From NCBI GenBank assembly GCA_016617785.1, contig JADILM010000002.1, forward strand, positions 434,001 through 498,000: a stretch of DNA of 64,000 bases, written 5' to 3'. Below are positions 13,992 through 26,200 of the stretch, in pieces. The stretch's first letter is position 1, and the number at the start of each line of letters is the position of its first letter. The position numbers were made by a program, and so were the translations under genes. Under the pieces are notes generated by a model. The model did no database searches. It was not told where the DNA came from and worked only from the letters and a program-made list of their open reading frames with translations. This stretch comes from Sporobolomyces roseus. Lineage: Eukaryota; Basidiomycota; Microbotryomycetes; Sporidiobolales; Sporidiobolaceae.

Positions 13992-16423
13992 TTACAGGTC
14001 GAAAGAAACGGGAGTAACGACGATCTTGCCAGTCGTAGGGTTCCTTCGTTCAGTCGGAGCGTAGATTTCTTCGGCCCATTTCTTGAGAGATGCTGAAGCT
14101 TTGAAGAACTGTCGAAAGCAGATTAAAGTGATCGTCAGTAACTGACTCTGCAGAGCGAAATAGAGAGTACAAGAGTGGGAGCTCACCTTCTTGGCAGAGT
14201 ACTTCTTGATAAAGTTTGGGTGAACATTCTCGGGAGAGATTGGGCTCATTTGAAGAGGGTTCGAAGCGGCAGAGTCCTCGCCATCTTCAGGGTTCGGGAG
14301 GAGGTGAGCGAGAATGGGAGAAGTGCGGATAACGTAGTCGAGCATGAGTTGAGCGGTAGGTTTCAATTCCTCCTCCGAGTAACCCGAGTAGTGAACGAGG
14401 TTGGGGTCCTGTACATCACGAAGGAGACCAGGGAGTCAGTAGAGAGCACAGTGAGAAAGGAACGAGATAAAGTGATCCTCACCCAGTCACCACGTTCGAG
14501 AGCCCTTCGAGCGAGCCAAGCGGCGGCAGCGGCGATGAGAGAAGGAGGAGTAGACATGAATCGGTGATCGACGATCGAGATTTCCATCAAGTACTTTGCC
14601 CATGTCCTCGATTGAATGTCGTATCCATCAGCCTTCGAGATTCGACGAAGGAAGTTGATCGGGTTCGGGTACGAGAGGTTGAATCCAATGATACCGAGTA
14701 CGTATCGTTCGGCTTTGAGGATTTCTTCATCCGAGTATCCACCGTCTGTCATGTAGAGGAAGTTGGAAACTGAAGGGCAAACGACTTCTTCGTACTTGGC
14801 AGCGATGAACAAAGCGGTGACTCCGACGAGTTGGAATTTGACGAGAGAGACGACTCGGGTCGAGAGGAAACGATCGATAATGTTGACGGCGAGGAAGATG
14901 GTTTCAGGCAAGAGTCGGAACTTGGTGTGAATCTCGACGAGCCAATCGACGAGAATTCCTCTCATTTTCCAGGTGACTTCGTTTTGGTTCGACATGTAGT
15001 CAGGTTCGGGCATTGTCGTGAGCTGAACGACAAGAACAACGACGACAACGCGGTTGGTTCAAGGCGAGGCAAGTAGAAAAGGCGAGAGAGAAACGTACCT
15101 CGAGTTCTCGTAAATAATCATAAACTTCGACGACATAAGTGCTGACCATGAGAGGATCCTCTTCGTCTCCAGCGTCCAAATCTTCCCATCCTTCATCCTT
15201 GGCCGTTACACCTTGTCCCTCGACCTCTGCCTCATACTTGCTGTTGACCCTCCTCTCTTCCTCCTCTGCGAGTTGATCTTCCTCCTCGTCTCCTCCCTCC
15301 TCCTCCTCATTCTCGACATCTCCTTCTCCCTTCAACTGCATCATCTCTGGTTCACTCGTCTTCAACTTCTTCGAACGATGTTGTTCCATCTCCTCCTCCT
15401 CTTGTCGTTTCGCTTCTTCGAGTTCAGCGAGAGCGGCGAGATGTTTCGCTTCGGCGGCCTCACGACGTCGACGAGCTGCTCGAACTGCTTGTGGAGTAGT
15501 CTTGCCAGTAGCTTTGTTGAGGGTAGTCGCGGCACGAGTGTTGGTGAAAGTGTTGGCACGTTTTTGAGCGAGAACAGGTCGACGAGTTGAGGCAGCATCG
15601 GCAGCGGCGGCGGCGGCGGCAGCAGCGGCAGATCTCTTGAGGGGTTTCAATTGACGTTTCCCAGGTTTCGTCGAAGCCTCCTCCTCTTGAACTTGTTCCG
15701 CTCCATCAATCGCCATCGCATCCGAAGCTCCTTCTTCCTCTTCCTCCCCTTCTCCTTCCTCTCTCTGCTCCTCCTTGATCGCACTCGTTCCACCCGTTGA
15801 TGACCTCGTTCGATAAGTCCTCCTAACAGTCGATGTACTCGTCGTAGCGGTAGGTTTCGAAGCGACAACGACTTTTCCAGCGGGAGCAGAAACTTTGGCT
15901 TTTGAACCATTCGTCACGTCGGAGAAAGCTGAACGTTTACGATTCGCGTTGGTCGTCGTAGTGGTAGTAGCCTACGAAATTCGTGAGAGTGTGTGTTAGC
16001 CAAAAGAAACGATCAAAATAAACACCTCGAAACGCGTTGGAGACGGAAAAAAACAAACACTCACTTTTTCACCCAAGACTGCTTTTCCACCTAGAGCGCG
16101 ACGACCTGTCACTGCTACTAAAGGTTTCTGTGCTTGGGCTTGAGGTTTCGATGGACCAGCGTTAGCGTTTGAAGTTGAAGTAGTTGCAGTTCTTGAAGGT
16201 ACTCGATTTGACAAGTCGTTCTCGATCCCCAATTCAGCTGCCGCTAGTGAGCGACGAGTAGTCCTTCGAGTCTGCATAGAGTCAAAAGTAGAGTATACGC
16301 GAATGTGACCAAGGGGAGGGGGATGGAAGCGGGGTTGGATGAAGGTTGAGTGAAAGACGTCAGCTTCCCTTTGACTCCCTCTTACTTGCGCGATTTGAGC
16401 AGAGTGATAATACGTACAGCCAT
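13992..16423 (-). CDS. B-type (mitotic) cyclin
   Basis: Six exons: 16423-16418, 16271-16065, 15971-15099, 15022-14483, 14408-14187 and 14108-13992, giving 654 aa. The first exon codes only Met-Ala before a GTACGT donor, and the next begins TRRTTRRSLAAAELG. An alternative start is the in-frame ATG at 16277. The N-terminal half is low complexity and acidic, with RxxL motifs near residues 9 and 47 that could serve as destruction boxes. The cyclin box begins around PEPDYMSNQNEVTWKMRGIL and continues through the VDWLVEIHTKFRL and AAKYEE blocks. A second cyclin fold follows and the protein ends VSFDL. This is the Cdc13/Clb type that drives CDK1 at G2/M. The long N-terminus is larger than in yeast Clb proteins. 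Family identity is certain; the exact subgroup is inferred. Confidence 0.93.
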
Positions 16424-17350
16424 GACTGAATTTATCTAGAGTTGAGCTGAATCGAAAGGTTGAAAAATGAGGGAAAGAGAGAGGAGGGGGGGGGAAAGAG
16501 AAAGTGTCTCGGTTGAAGAGACTAGAGGTTGACGAACTTGCACAGCGTTGGAGGATAGATGGGTCGAAAAGGTGGTTAATAGTCGCTGAGCTGGTTCTAA
16601 ATAGGGCGGAAAGTAAGAGAGGAGAGGGGTGGGAGAGGGGAGGAGGGGGAATGGAATCGAGGCTGCCTCTCGGTTAGAAAATTGTAATGTTTTTTCGCTC
16701 ACCAGACGCGCAAACAAACACTCTATTTTGACTTCTCTCTTCTCTCTCTCTCTCTCTTCGCATCTCTACGCTCTCATCGGAAAGTATCTCTGTATAGTGT
16801 ACATCACTTCCTCTCTCAAAAAGAGTATCGGGACGTGTTTGAATCGAGTCGCGAACGAAGCTTGCATACCTTTGCCCGTTCGACGAGGTTTGAATGTCAA
16901 CATTGTCGAGAGTCGTTTTTCTCTTTCTTTCCATCCGCTCTCTCGCAAGCACGTCAGGAAAGAATGTGGAACGTCGAATCAAGTCGTTACAAAGAGAGAG
17001 CGCGGTCAAGGAAGGGGACGCGAAGGGAATAAATGCTATTTCGGACAGAAGGAGGAGGGGGAGAAGAAGTTTTCTTCACGCTTACCGGCGGTGACGACGA
17101 CAGATATCAAATGACAGTAGCCTGTCAGTGACGAGGAGAAGCTACGGTAGAAAGTCCGTTGGGAAAGCAATTGGTGCACCGAATTGCGAAACGACTGACA
17201 TTCCTCATAGTAGTAATCGACCGAAGCACTTCTCATCGCAAGAATTGTAAAGCAGGAAACTGTATACTTACAACACCGTACTAACGAGAGAGATACGAGA
17301 ACCTAGGTACAGATAACGACACAACATAAAACCGACTCTCCCTTCCCTCT
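16424..17350. other. intergenic: cyclin B promoter side and NNF1 3' side
   Basis: About 927 bases. It contains a CT repeat near 16735-16757 and GA-rich stretches at 16465-16500 and 16615-16650. It should hold the cyclin B promoter and the 3' UTR of the downstream minus-strand gene. Several short overlapping frames occur, none with family resemblance. Confidence 0.5.
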
Positions 17351-18317
17351 TCAAAGATCTTGTCCGACAATCTTGACCATTCTATCACGTAACTCGAACA
17401 ACGACTTGTCATCCACCGCTTCGACGTTTTCCACCACCTGCGTACACAACCGAGAGTCAACTCACGGATCTGGAAGGGAATGCGAGGAGAGGAAGGGAAA
17501 CGAACCTTCTGGAAATCGTCCAAGATCTTCTGGATCTGTTGCTCACTGCTCGTCGTCGATGTCGAGAGTTGAGCTATCCGTTGATACGTGTGAGCGTTCT
17601 CTTCCGCGAGCTATCATCCGATCAGACCGAAACAGTTCAGAATCAGTCAAGAAGAAGAGGAGGAGAAGTGATTGGCGACACACAGCTAGTCGCTTCGCCC
17701 TGAGTTCTTCTGTTGCTGTTCGAAGGATTGGGACGGTCGCACTAGGGATCGTGATATTTCCATCTGCAGCGTTTCTGTTCGAGAAGTTTTCTCAGGAACG
17801 GCCATAACAGTCAGTCTCGCTACTTCCCTATCTCCTAATCGATGGAAAGCTGAAACGTACAGGTAGTGGTTGTTTGGTGGTTCGCCACGTTTCTTCCTTT
17901 CTTCGGCGTCCTGAACGATGGAGTCGAACTCGTATGACTTGTTTATGAAATCGAAATGTCTCGTATAGTCCTCCCACGACGGCTGCAAGCGATCCCTCAC
18001 AAGCGATCAGCTCTCTCTCGCTTTCAGGCGGCAAGTACGAACAGAGTTAGGAGACGTACGGTCATCGAAAAGTTGAATCGATCAACTACGATCTTCTGTA
18101 GATGCTCCAACACGTTGTCTTCATACGTAGGGAAACATTGTCTCATTGTATTGTCACTGTTGACTTTACAACAAGGTCAGCTCGCTACGATTGAGAGACG
18201 GGAGATGGGGGTTTTGTTTACTGACTTTAGAGTGCCGATAACTTTGCTAGATGCAGCTTTTAAAGCTCGTTCAGTGAAAACAGCGCGTGCCTTTGTGTTT
18301 GATGGTTCATCTGACAT
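17351..18317 (-). CDS. NNF1: Nnf1/PMF1-like kinetochore (MIND complex) protein
   Basis: Six exons: 18317-18226, 18156-18060, 17982-17861, 17774-17684, 17610-17506 and 17437-17351, giving 197 aa. The protein starts MSDEPSNTKARAVFTERALK. It has a CFPTYEDNVLE segment, then a helix rich in charged residues (SIVQDAEERKKRGE). It ends with a coiled-coil-like C-terminal half (TVPILRTATEELRAKRLA, then SEQQIQKILDDFQK). Size, the early CFP motif, and the TVPxLR plus coiled-coil order fit fungal Nnf1, a subunit of the Mis12/MIND complex that links the inner kinetochore to Ndc80. The match is from remembered family pattern and is moderate. The fourth exon boundary (acceptor at 17775) was chosen to keep the frame open. 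Confidence 0.7.
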
Positions 18318-18554
18318 CGTGATCGTCGAGCTAGAGAGAGGCAGAAGTAAAGGAAGTTGAGGGAAAGATGAAAAGGAAGATAGAACTCCTTTTCGGCTTC
18401 ACTTTAACCACTTCGAGATCAGCTATAACTAGACTACGAAGAACCGACACCTAGCTACCAGGACTAGAGACGCTCCACTCTATCGTTGACAAGGAGAATC
18501 TAGCGACCTCGGCGTCTCACACCTCTCATCTCCTTCCTTGGCTCGCTCTACTCG

Positions 18555-19100
18555 ATGCCCAAGACCTCTTCCAACCTCTACAAACGTACGAAATCACTCC
18601 TGACCCCTCCCTCTTCACCTCCAACCGCAGTCTCTACGATTGAACAGCAAACCTCCCCTTCTTCAACAATGGGCAAAACATCTTCCATCATTGCTCATTC
18701 GCAACAGGGTGAAACTGGTGTCGTCGATGTACCAAAGAGTGAATGGAAACAACCGAAAAAGATTGGCTATTTCGAAAGTTGGTGGATTTTTTACGAGGGA
18801 ATGTTCGCTGGAAGTATGTTGGAAGTCGTGAGTTGCTACCCTCCTTTTCCTATTCACTCGTTGAACGAGGACTGATGAATTTGATTTGATATAGTGGGAG
18901 AAAGTCCTCCTTCGTTCGTTCGAATCTCGTATTCTCAAATGAACCCTCGCTGATCTCGAAAGTGTTCGACAGATTCTCTCCTCGTAGTCTTCTTGACTCT
19001 CCTGGCTCTAGCAGCCTCGTACCTGCCAGGTCACTTGCGAGTGATTGCGTCGCACGCAAGATATTACGCTTACGGAATTGGAGAATACCCTCCTCGATAG
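18555..19100 (+). CDS. small subunit of serine palmitoyltransferase (ssSPT-like)
   Basis: Three exons, 18555-18827, 18895-18913 and 18973-19100, give 139 aa; the middle exon is only 19 nt. After a Ser/Thr-rich N-terminus comes WWIFYEGMFAGSMLEVWEK. A hydrophobic helix follows (VVFLTLLALAASYLP) and then a conserved-looking tail ending GEYPPR. This matches ssSPT proteins, where a Met-Leu-Glu-x-Trp-Glu motif precedes one membrane helix. These ER proteins bind the Lcb1/Lcb2 dimer, raise its activity and set acyl-CoA preference in the first step of sphingolipid synthesis. The start could instead be the ATG at 18669. Without the 19-nt exon and the GTTCGT donor after it, the membrane helix is lost, which supports this model. 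The gene is divergent from NNF1 with 237 bases between starts. Confidence 0.75.
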
Positions 19101-19306
19101 ACCATCCATCTCTTCTGCTCATCCTCCGCTTCTGCTCCTCATTCTTTACCCTCACTACATAGCCCTCACTCTCAAACCCCTCTCCAAATCGATTCGGTAC
19201 TCTCATCTTATCTCGCTTTCATTTGTTGTAGATTCGTAAACTTCGTTCGTATTCAACCTTAATCTCTTGCTCACTCACTACTATGTACAACTCGAAACCA
19301 CGTCCT

Positions 19307-20223
19307 CTACTTGGCCTCACTCTGTTGAAACGAGAGACCGCGTAAGCGCATCGAGTCAGTACAAAGAATCATCTTTTCGCGAAGGAGAGTGGAGAAGAAC
19401 GCACAGTATGGAAATTGACTCCAACCAGTTCTAGCTTGTTCAGCTCTACGAAACTCTCGAAATCGAATTGTTTACGATCTCCCATCTCTTTGATCTCGGA
19501 CGGACAATCTTTGGGTAACGAGATTTCCGTTTGAGGTTGACGGTACAACAAGTAAACGTATCGATGAGGACTGTCCGGGGCTATCTCCTGCTCAGCCTCC
19601 AGTCTCGCAGCTGAGAAGAGAGAAAAGCCCACCCAGTTCCTTCAGGAGGAGCAGGACCCAAATAATCGACTTTCGCTTTCTCATTCTTCTTGACCCAAAC
19701 CGCATCGTCTCCTCCTTCTTTCGCTCCCTCTCCTGTATCCGCAACAGACGCAATCTCGTCGATACTGAGAGGCTTGAGACCAGGTTGAATCCAATGAAGG
19801 AAAGGTCCCCATTTCGGATCGTTGCGAGAGGGAGCGTCGGGGTCGATTAGGAGTAAAAGGTGGTCATCTTGTTTCTCGTTCGTAGGTTCCTGTTCACGCT
19901 CCTTCGCCCTATCAGTGAGGCTCAGTAATGGGAAGAATGAGCAGCGTACATTGCTAACGAATCCAACTTTGGGTTCGTCTTGGGCCTTTTCAACCTCGAT
20001 CGAGTTACCCAACTCGACAGTCGCGTCCTTGAATTGGACTTGAAGGAAAACTGAAGGCTTGAAGACGTTCGGTACGATCGTACCCCAGAGTCCTGAGGAT
20101 TTGAGTCTGTTTTCAAGTTGAAGTGGGGCGAAAATGACATCAGCGAGAGTGGAAGAGAGGAAGGGTTGGAGAGAGGAAACGGAGGACGTACGCAGAGATG
20201 ACATTGCCGTGTGGTGATTGCAT
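19307..20223 (-). CDS. phosphatidylethanolamine-binding (PEBP) family protein
   Basis: Five exons: 20223-20192, 20106-19950, 19889-19633, 19570-19405 and a 15-nt last exon 19321-19307, giving 208 aa. The PEBP hallmarks are the LLLIDPDAPSRNDPKWGPF segment (DPDxPSR box), HWI, then YLGPAPPEGTG and PHRYVYLLYRQP (GxHRY box, completed across a splice junction). The end SEAK resembles the end of yeast Tfs1. The family binds phospholipids or proteases; yeast Tfs1 inhibits carboxypeptidase Y and affects Ras signalling. I chose the ATG at 20223 because its exon ends at a GTACGT donor in the right phase. Another possible start is 20204, reading straight through that intron, which adds about 30 residues. 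It is convergent with the ssSPT gene. Confidence 0.9.
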
Positions 20224-20529
20224 GATCGAGTAATCTAGGAGAGAAGCGAATTTGAGGAAGTGAAGGTAAGAGGAGAGGAGGGAAGAAGAGTTTCGCACAA
20301 CGTTCAACTTCGCACAATTCTGTCAGATTCAGCTCTCATCTCGCCTAGGGAACATCGAAAGGAGACAGAATAGTTGCGATAACAGACGAAAGATACAGAT
20401 AGAGAGGTAGTGATACAAAACTACAGAAAGAATGGTAAAAACTTCGACGACTCTGAAAATGTTTTGTCGTTCTGCTTTGGTCTATTTAGATTCTAGTCAC
20501 ACTATATACAGCTCCATAGAGCATCCTGA
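20224..20529. other. short intergenic region
   Basis: About 306 bases between two minus-strand genes: the PEBP promoter and the kinase 3' UTR. Nothing else was recognised. Confidence 0.4.
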
Positions 20530-22556
20530 TTACCTCACGGCCAGCTTCTCGACCCCCTTCTCAGCTTCCTCCACTCCATCAATGTATTTCCTCATTCCGA
20601 CTCCCTCGCCTCGTTCCCTCTCAAGTCTCTTCGTTTCGAGTTCGGTTCGCCTCACTGAAGCGTGGTGATCGTCCTCTTCGTCTTCTTCGGCGGTATGGAA
20701 CCCAGCGTCTCCATCATCAGTCGAGATCGAAGCTCGAGGTTCTGCCTCCTCAGGTGCAGGAGTCGAAGTCGGACTTCCAGCGATGGAGGATTCGCGAGTC
20801 GTCGCATGTCGAGTTCCACCTTGTGTGATTCGAGATGGAGCAATCACGCTGTTGATCGAAAGCTCCTTGTCAGTTTCGAGCTCGGAAATCGTGAGCATCG
20901 TCGATTTGAGACGGAGAGTAGCTCACCCGTGCTGCTTCATTCCAGCTGATAGATCGTGACTGTGCTTCTCGGCATCTGCCTCGACGATCCATTTATGCTT
21001 GAGAGCTTGATCGGCGGTAGGTCGTTTCTCTGGATCAGGTTGAATGAGAGCGACACAGAAAGCTTTCGCATCGTCCGAAACTTTCTCCCAGAACTCAGTC
21101 TCGCTGTGATACTCAGCAGAGCGTCAGCGGTACCTCGAGAAGTTGAAGCTGGGAATGAGAACTCACAATCGTACGTTCGCTCGAGTACATTGTCGGACGA
21201 GATCGTTCGTTTCTTGCGCTTTGAAGGGGAGATAGCCGCAGAGGAGGAGATAAGCGATAATACTGTGGGACATCATGACTGCAGAACGTCAGTGACTGCG
21301 CGAATCGCTCATTCCAGAGACAACGCAAACTCACCCGACAGACCAAATATCGACGGGTAGTGCATGGGGTTTTTGAAGGAGGATCTCGGGAGCTGAACGA
21401 GATCACAAAAAAGTAAGTAAGGCTTCGAAGCGTGAGAGGGAGAAGGTTCGAACCGGCATATCCTGGAGATCCAGCTGGTACAGTCAGAGTTTCTCCTTTC
21501 GCCAAATGCTTCGCGATACCGAAATCGGCGAGCATGACTGTATCGGCACCATCTGAAGCACTGTGTCGTGGAATATGCAGACTTCATGGTGAGTCGGAGA
21601 TCATGAGAGGGCGGAGAGACTGAGAGAATGGGAACTGACTAGAGTAGGTTCTCCGGTTTCAGATCACGATGAACGATATTCTGACTGTGAAGGTATTTCA
21701 CCGCTTCCTGTTGGCACGGTAGATCATATTCACGTCAGTCGAGCTCACGAGTGCGTAAACGAGCGAAAGAACCAACGAGGATATCTTTGATGATGCTCGC
21801 GGCATCAGCTTCGGTGAATCGTCCCCCTGAATAAATCCTCGAGAACAGATCTCCTCCTGAAGCGAGTTGGAAAACAAGGTAATACTTGTCTTTACTTTCG
21901 AACCAATCGTACAGATGGACTATTGCGAAACAACGATTAGTCTCGCTCCCTTTCAGCAGGAGTCCTATGACGACTCACTCATGTTCGGGTGATTCAATCC
22001 GTTCAATACGTCGATTTCCTCGTGCACAGGCGCGAAATCGCCGTGAAGCTTCTTCTTCGAAATGACTTTGACGGCCACTTCAATCTGTCCTCCTACTCTT
22101 GACGCTCGCTCATAGTGTGGCGAATCCTTCGGTGGTCTCCAAGTCGCTTGACGAACACTGGCAAAGGAGAGAGAGAGAGAGAGCAAATTAGGTCACTTCG
22201 GCATGCGAAGATTTCGAAGTGAGAACAGGATAGTAGCGAGGGAGAGCTCACGTGCTGAAAGCTCCATCACCCTAACATACAGCATCGACAATTGTCACTA
22301 TCAGCTTGATTGGAAGGGTTTCGAAAGTTTGAGGGGAAAACTTTACGAGATCTTCCTCGAACTTGTACTGCTTCTTCTTAGCGTACGATTCTATACAGGC
22401 ACAATGAGGATCAGTAAGGAGTCATCCAACCCTCTCTGAGAGAGGCTGGCTTCAAGTTGAAGGAGGGCTCCACCTCCCAAAAAGGTTCAGCGAGAAGGGA
22501 CAAAGGAAGGGGCGCGGCTTACCTGGTTGATGAGCGAAAGGGTTCGTGAGACCCAT
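20530..22556 (-). CDS. CaMK-family serine/threonine kinase (CaMKI-like)
   Basis: About eleven exons; the first (22556-22523) codes [11 protein letters not shown]. The kinase domain has a glycine loop spread over exons 2-4 (LGDGAFSTV), the VAVKVISKK lysine, the [11 protein letters not shown] catalytic loop, DFGIAK and an activation segment [15 protein letters not shown]-lobe markers are the DIWSVG and GYLPF motifs. After the kinase core ([13 protein letters not shown]) is an acidic, Ser/Thr-rich tail of about 100 residues ending EKLAVR. The domain order and loop fit fungal Ca2+/calmodulin-dependent kinases of the Cmk type. I cannot point to a calmodulin-binding helix with certainty. Each splice junction keeps the frame and rebuilds a conserved motif. 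The MFS transporter gene lies upstream on the same strand. Confidence 0.88.
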
Positions 22557-22865
22557 AAGACTGGTATTGACGAGCTCGAAGTGTGAGAAGATGCAATGGA
22601 AAGAGAGGGATTCAAAAACTACGTCAAAAGGTATTTTTGGAGATTGGAAGCGACTCTGCTTCCGAAGCAGCTGATAGCAGGGATAGAGAGCTGAATAGTA
22701 TAGCGTTACAACAGTGTCCCATGGCAGGCAATATCGACAATAAATAAGATAGATAAAATATGCAAAATTCCGTTTCGCCTCTTCCCAAACGAAACTCCCC
22801 TCCTCTCGAGCTCTTCTCTATGTGCAGTCTCGACGAGACGACGTCCAGCGTCTTTGCCCTCCTTT
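22557..22865. other. short intergenic region
   Basis: About 309 bases between the kinase start and the MFS transporter stop, both minus strand. Nothing was recognised beyond expected UTR and promoter sequence. Confidence 0.4.
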
Positions 22866-25689
22866 CTAGTAGTTCCGAGTCGAATCATCCGAATCGGAAT
22901 CGATTGGTTTCGCGGTCGAAGAATATGAAAATTCAGTTGCTGCTGATGGTCGATGCGCGATGTTGGCGGCTCGTTCTGGGTCTGGAACAGCTCCATTCTT
23001 TCCTTCGAAGAGAACAGCGATCTCTGTATTGACACCGAAAGGAGAAAAAGGTCAGTCTTCGTTCGTTGAGCGATAGTAGAGAACGAGAATGCTCACCTTC
23101 GAGCGTAAGATGGTTCGTATCGACTGCTAGGATATACCAACCAAACAGTTGAATGACGATGAGAACAGTATAGACGAGATAGTATCGCTATAATCAGAAC
23201 AACGTACTTTGATCAGTCTCTCGAGTCCGACTGTTTGAAATCAGCAGAAAGGCTCACCCATCCGATCGCATCGAGAGCTACAGGGTTCATGTAAGAGTTG
23301 GCGATACTGATCGCTTTGACGAGTAATGCGTTGGCCATCATTCTGGAGGAGGTGACATGAGCAACAAGTCAGTAACAAGCTCGAGTGCATGGTCGAGGAA
23401 GAACGGTAGAGCTCACCCTTTGGCGCGGATATTGAACGAGAGTACTTCAGCCGTCATACTGAAGAACAGCGGACCGCATACGAGGTTGAAGCTGATACAG
23501 CAAGAGTTTACGCAGAAATCAGCGCAGTGGTCATTTACAAACGATCATGAGAATTGCTTACAATCCATCGTAAAACCAAACGCCGATGACAGTAGCGATT
23601 CCAGCAGCCTTCGATCCATTCCGAGCGTACATAGCAGAAGATGCGACGACCCAAACTGATCGAACCCTAAGTAAATTAGCTTCACAGTCCGACGATCAGA
23701 TCAAGAGGCATGTGCGTACTGTTTGAACAAAGGACGCCGACCCATGCAGACATGAGAAGTTTGCGACGAGGAACTCGCGGTACGAGGTAGGCGCCAAAGA
23801 GAGAGCAGAACCAGTTGAAGATCTGTAAACCTCCATTGATTCCTGTTACTTGTTGAGTTTGCGTGATACCGACAAGCTGTATTTCATCGAGAACGAGTTA
23901 GCAAGCGTTCTGGGGCGCGCTGACAGGTTCCGGCGACGTACTTTGAGGATCGAAGTGTAGTAGCTGATCAAAGCGAGAAGTGGGTCAGTTCCTAGCTTGT
24001 TCCGATCGTGAAGGGGACGACGACGTACAAAGTGATGATGGCTTGACCTGAAAGAGTCTGACAGAATCCGATCCACAGTACGAGGGCAGTACGATGTCGA
24101 TTAGGTCTAGTCGCCCACAAGATCGACCATCCATATTGTTTCATCTCTTTCTCTTTCGTCAACGTTTCCTTCATCTCGGCGAACTCAAACCTACGTTCAT
24201 CTCTCACTAACGTCAGCAATGTCTTTGGCAGGGAGAAGGAGAGAGAAAGATCGTACCGAACGAGTTCAGTTTCTCGACCGTTCCCGTGGTATTTGATCAG
24301 GAAATTCATGCAGGCTTGTTCGTCACCTTGCGCGAGATGGTAGCGAGGAGACTCGGGGACAAAGAAGATTGCGACGAGAGCAAAGAGCGCAGGTCCGATC
24401 TGGAAAGTAATAGGGGAAGTCAGTTTGCGAAGTGTGAGATCACGGAGAACGGAGGAATGGACCTGAACGATATAGGGGATACGCCATGACCATGAATTAT
24501 TGATGTAGCTCGTACCGAATAAGAGCCATGCTGCGATGATGGAACCCTGTGAAAGATCGAGCTGCTCTCAGCAACCACCCGCTTCGCCCTGAAAGAGGAA
24601 GAACACTCACGAGAATATAAAATGTATTGAACAAACCAGCAAGAGTTTGTCGCTGAGAAGGATGAGGGAGTTCTTGCAGGAGAATAGGCGAGACCATGAC
24701 CTAGTAAGAAACCCGAAACACGATGAGCACGATGAGAAGAGGAGAGGACGACGCGAGCGAGACTCACGGCGAATGCTAAACCAGATCCGATGATAGCACG
24801 AGAAGCGATAAATAGACCATAAGCTGCGACGAACGAACGAAGGTGAGCTTTCGAACATGCGAAGTAAAGGGAATGACTAGACTTCGACTAACCTGACACA
24901 TTCCCTCTCGAAGCGCAGGTGCCGACGATGGATCCTATCACCATCGTCACAGCTGCGTAACGGATACATATCCGACGACCATAGCGATCTGAAGACCAAG
25001 CTGCGAGAGGAGCGGTACAGAACCCGGCAAGGTAGGCGGCGAGATTCAGTAGACCGACTCGGGAGGGCGAAGGGTAGTCGAGATCAGATTGCCAGGTAGG
25101 AAGAGCCTGTCGAACACACGGCGATCAGCATGTCAACTAAACAGCGAATCGAGGGAACGTTTCGGAAGACTCACTTGAAAAGACGACAGCAACGCAGAGT
25201 CATAGCTGTCGACAATGAAAACGACTAGATAAGCGTCAGCAATCTATTCCCTTATCTCTGACTTGCCATGCATCGTCCCGAAAAGCTAATGAAACGCCCG
25301 CCGGCTCAATAAAAAACTTCCTTGGGATCTTTCGATCGTTCGATTCACTAGATAACGGAAGATGACGATCTCAGAAAGGTGGGAGCTGTACTGACCCGTT
25401 GTTAAGCTGAGTGATGAAAACGATAGCGATTGCGAGGTTGAGAGTAACCAAACCTGCGAAAGATGAAATCGAAAGTATGAGCGAAGGAAGGTCAACGGAA
25501 CACTGCTCCCATAGTCCACTGAGCAGGACAGCAGCTATCTGAGAGCTATAAGAGAGCTCAGAGCTAGTGTCCTGCCTCCCTCGTGTACTCGAGGGGAAGA
25601 AAAGGGAGCTAACCTCGATCTTTCCACCAATATCCTTCTCGTTTCCTCTCTGCATTAATCTGCTCGAGTGCGGTTATAGCTCCTCCCAT
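22866..25689 (-). CDS. MFS sugar transporter
   Basis: A gene of about a dozen short exons on the minus strand. The start exon reads MGGAITALEQINAERKREG (ATG at 25689-25687) and the last exon ends in a hydrophilic tail DSDSDDSTRNY. Family signs are NLAIAIVFITQLNNGYDSAL in the first helix region and DRYGRR in the loop after helix 2. PESPRYL, marking the end of helix 6, and QTLSGQAIITLY in helix 7 follow. These are signatures of the fungal sugar porter group (lactose permease/hexose transporter-like) of the major facilitator superfamily, with 12 plasma-membrane helices. The substrate cannot be read from the sequence. Exon borders were checked only in part, so expect small shifts. Confidence 0.88.
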
Positions 25690-26200
25690 CCCTCTCCTGT
25701 CCTCCGAGTATCAGGCCTTCAAGTGTTGAGGTAGATTCGGCGGCAAGATGGGGTTGATTGAAGAAGGTTTTCGAGATTGAAGTTTCGCTTGCAGGTGAGG
25801 GCTGAGGGTAGTTGAGGAAGCCCGAAGGCAGTCGGATCGTAGGTTGCGATTGCCTTGGTAGCTGGAGGAGGCGAGTAGTAAAGTAGATTCACAACCGCTC
25901 TCCCCTCTTTCATTTCGCAAGACTGCGATTTGGTGCCTTTGAAATCTCTGAAACACCTCTGTTTTTCCCGACCCCTTGAACAAGTGATCTCGCGTGGGTC
26001 TCCTCTCACATGGGTCAGAAAGGCGAGATAAGGCGAACTTCAAACCTTCGCGCTAACTGTAGTCAACTGAAAATGAAAACGACGACCTAAAATTAAGTGC
26101 GGAATTACTGCTCCTGCCTCCCTTTCCCTTGAATCCCGTAAGAACGACATGTGTACAGAAAGAATGTAAGAGGTAGATTAAGGCGAGTTATGGAACAGTA
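25690..26200. other. intergenic: MFS promoter side and BEM1 3' side
   Basis: About 511 bases. Short minus-strand frames at 25711-26043 overlap each other and resemble nothing known. It should contain the MFS promoter and the BEM1 3' UTR. Confidence 0.45.
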
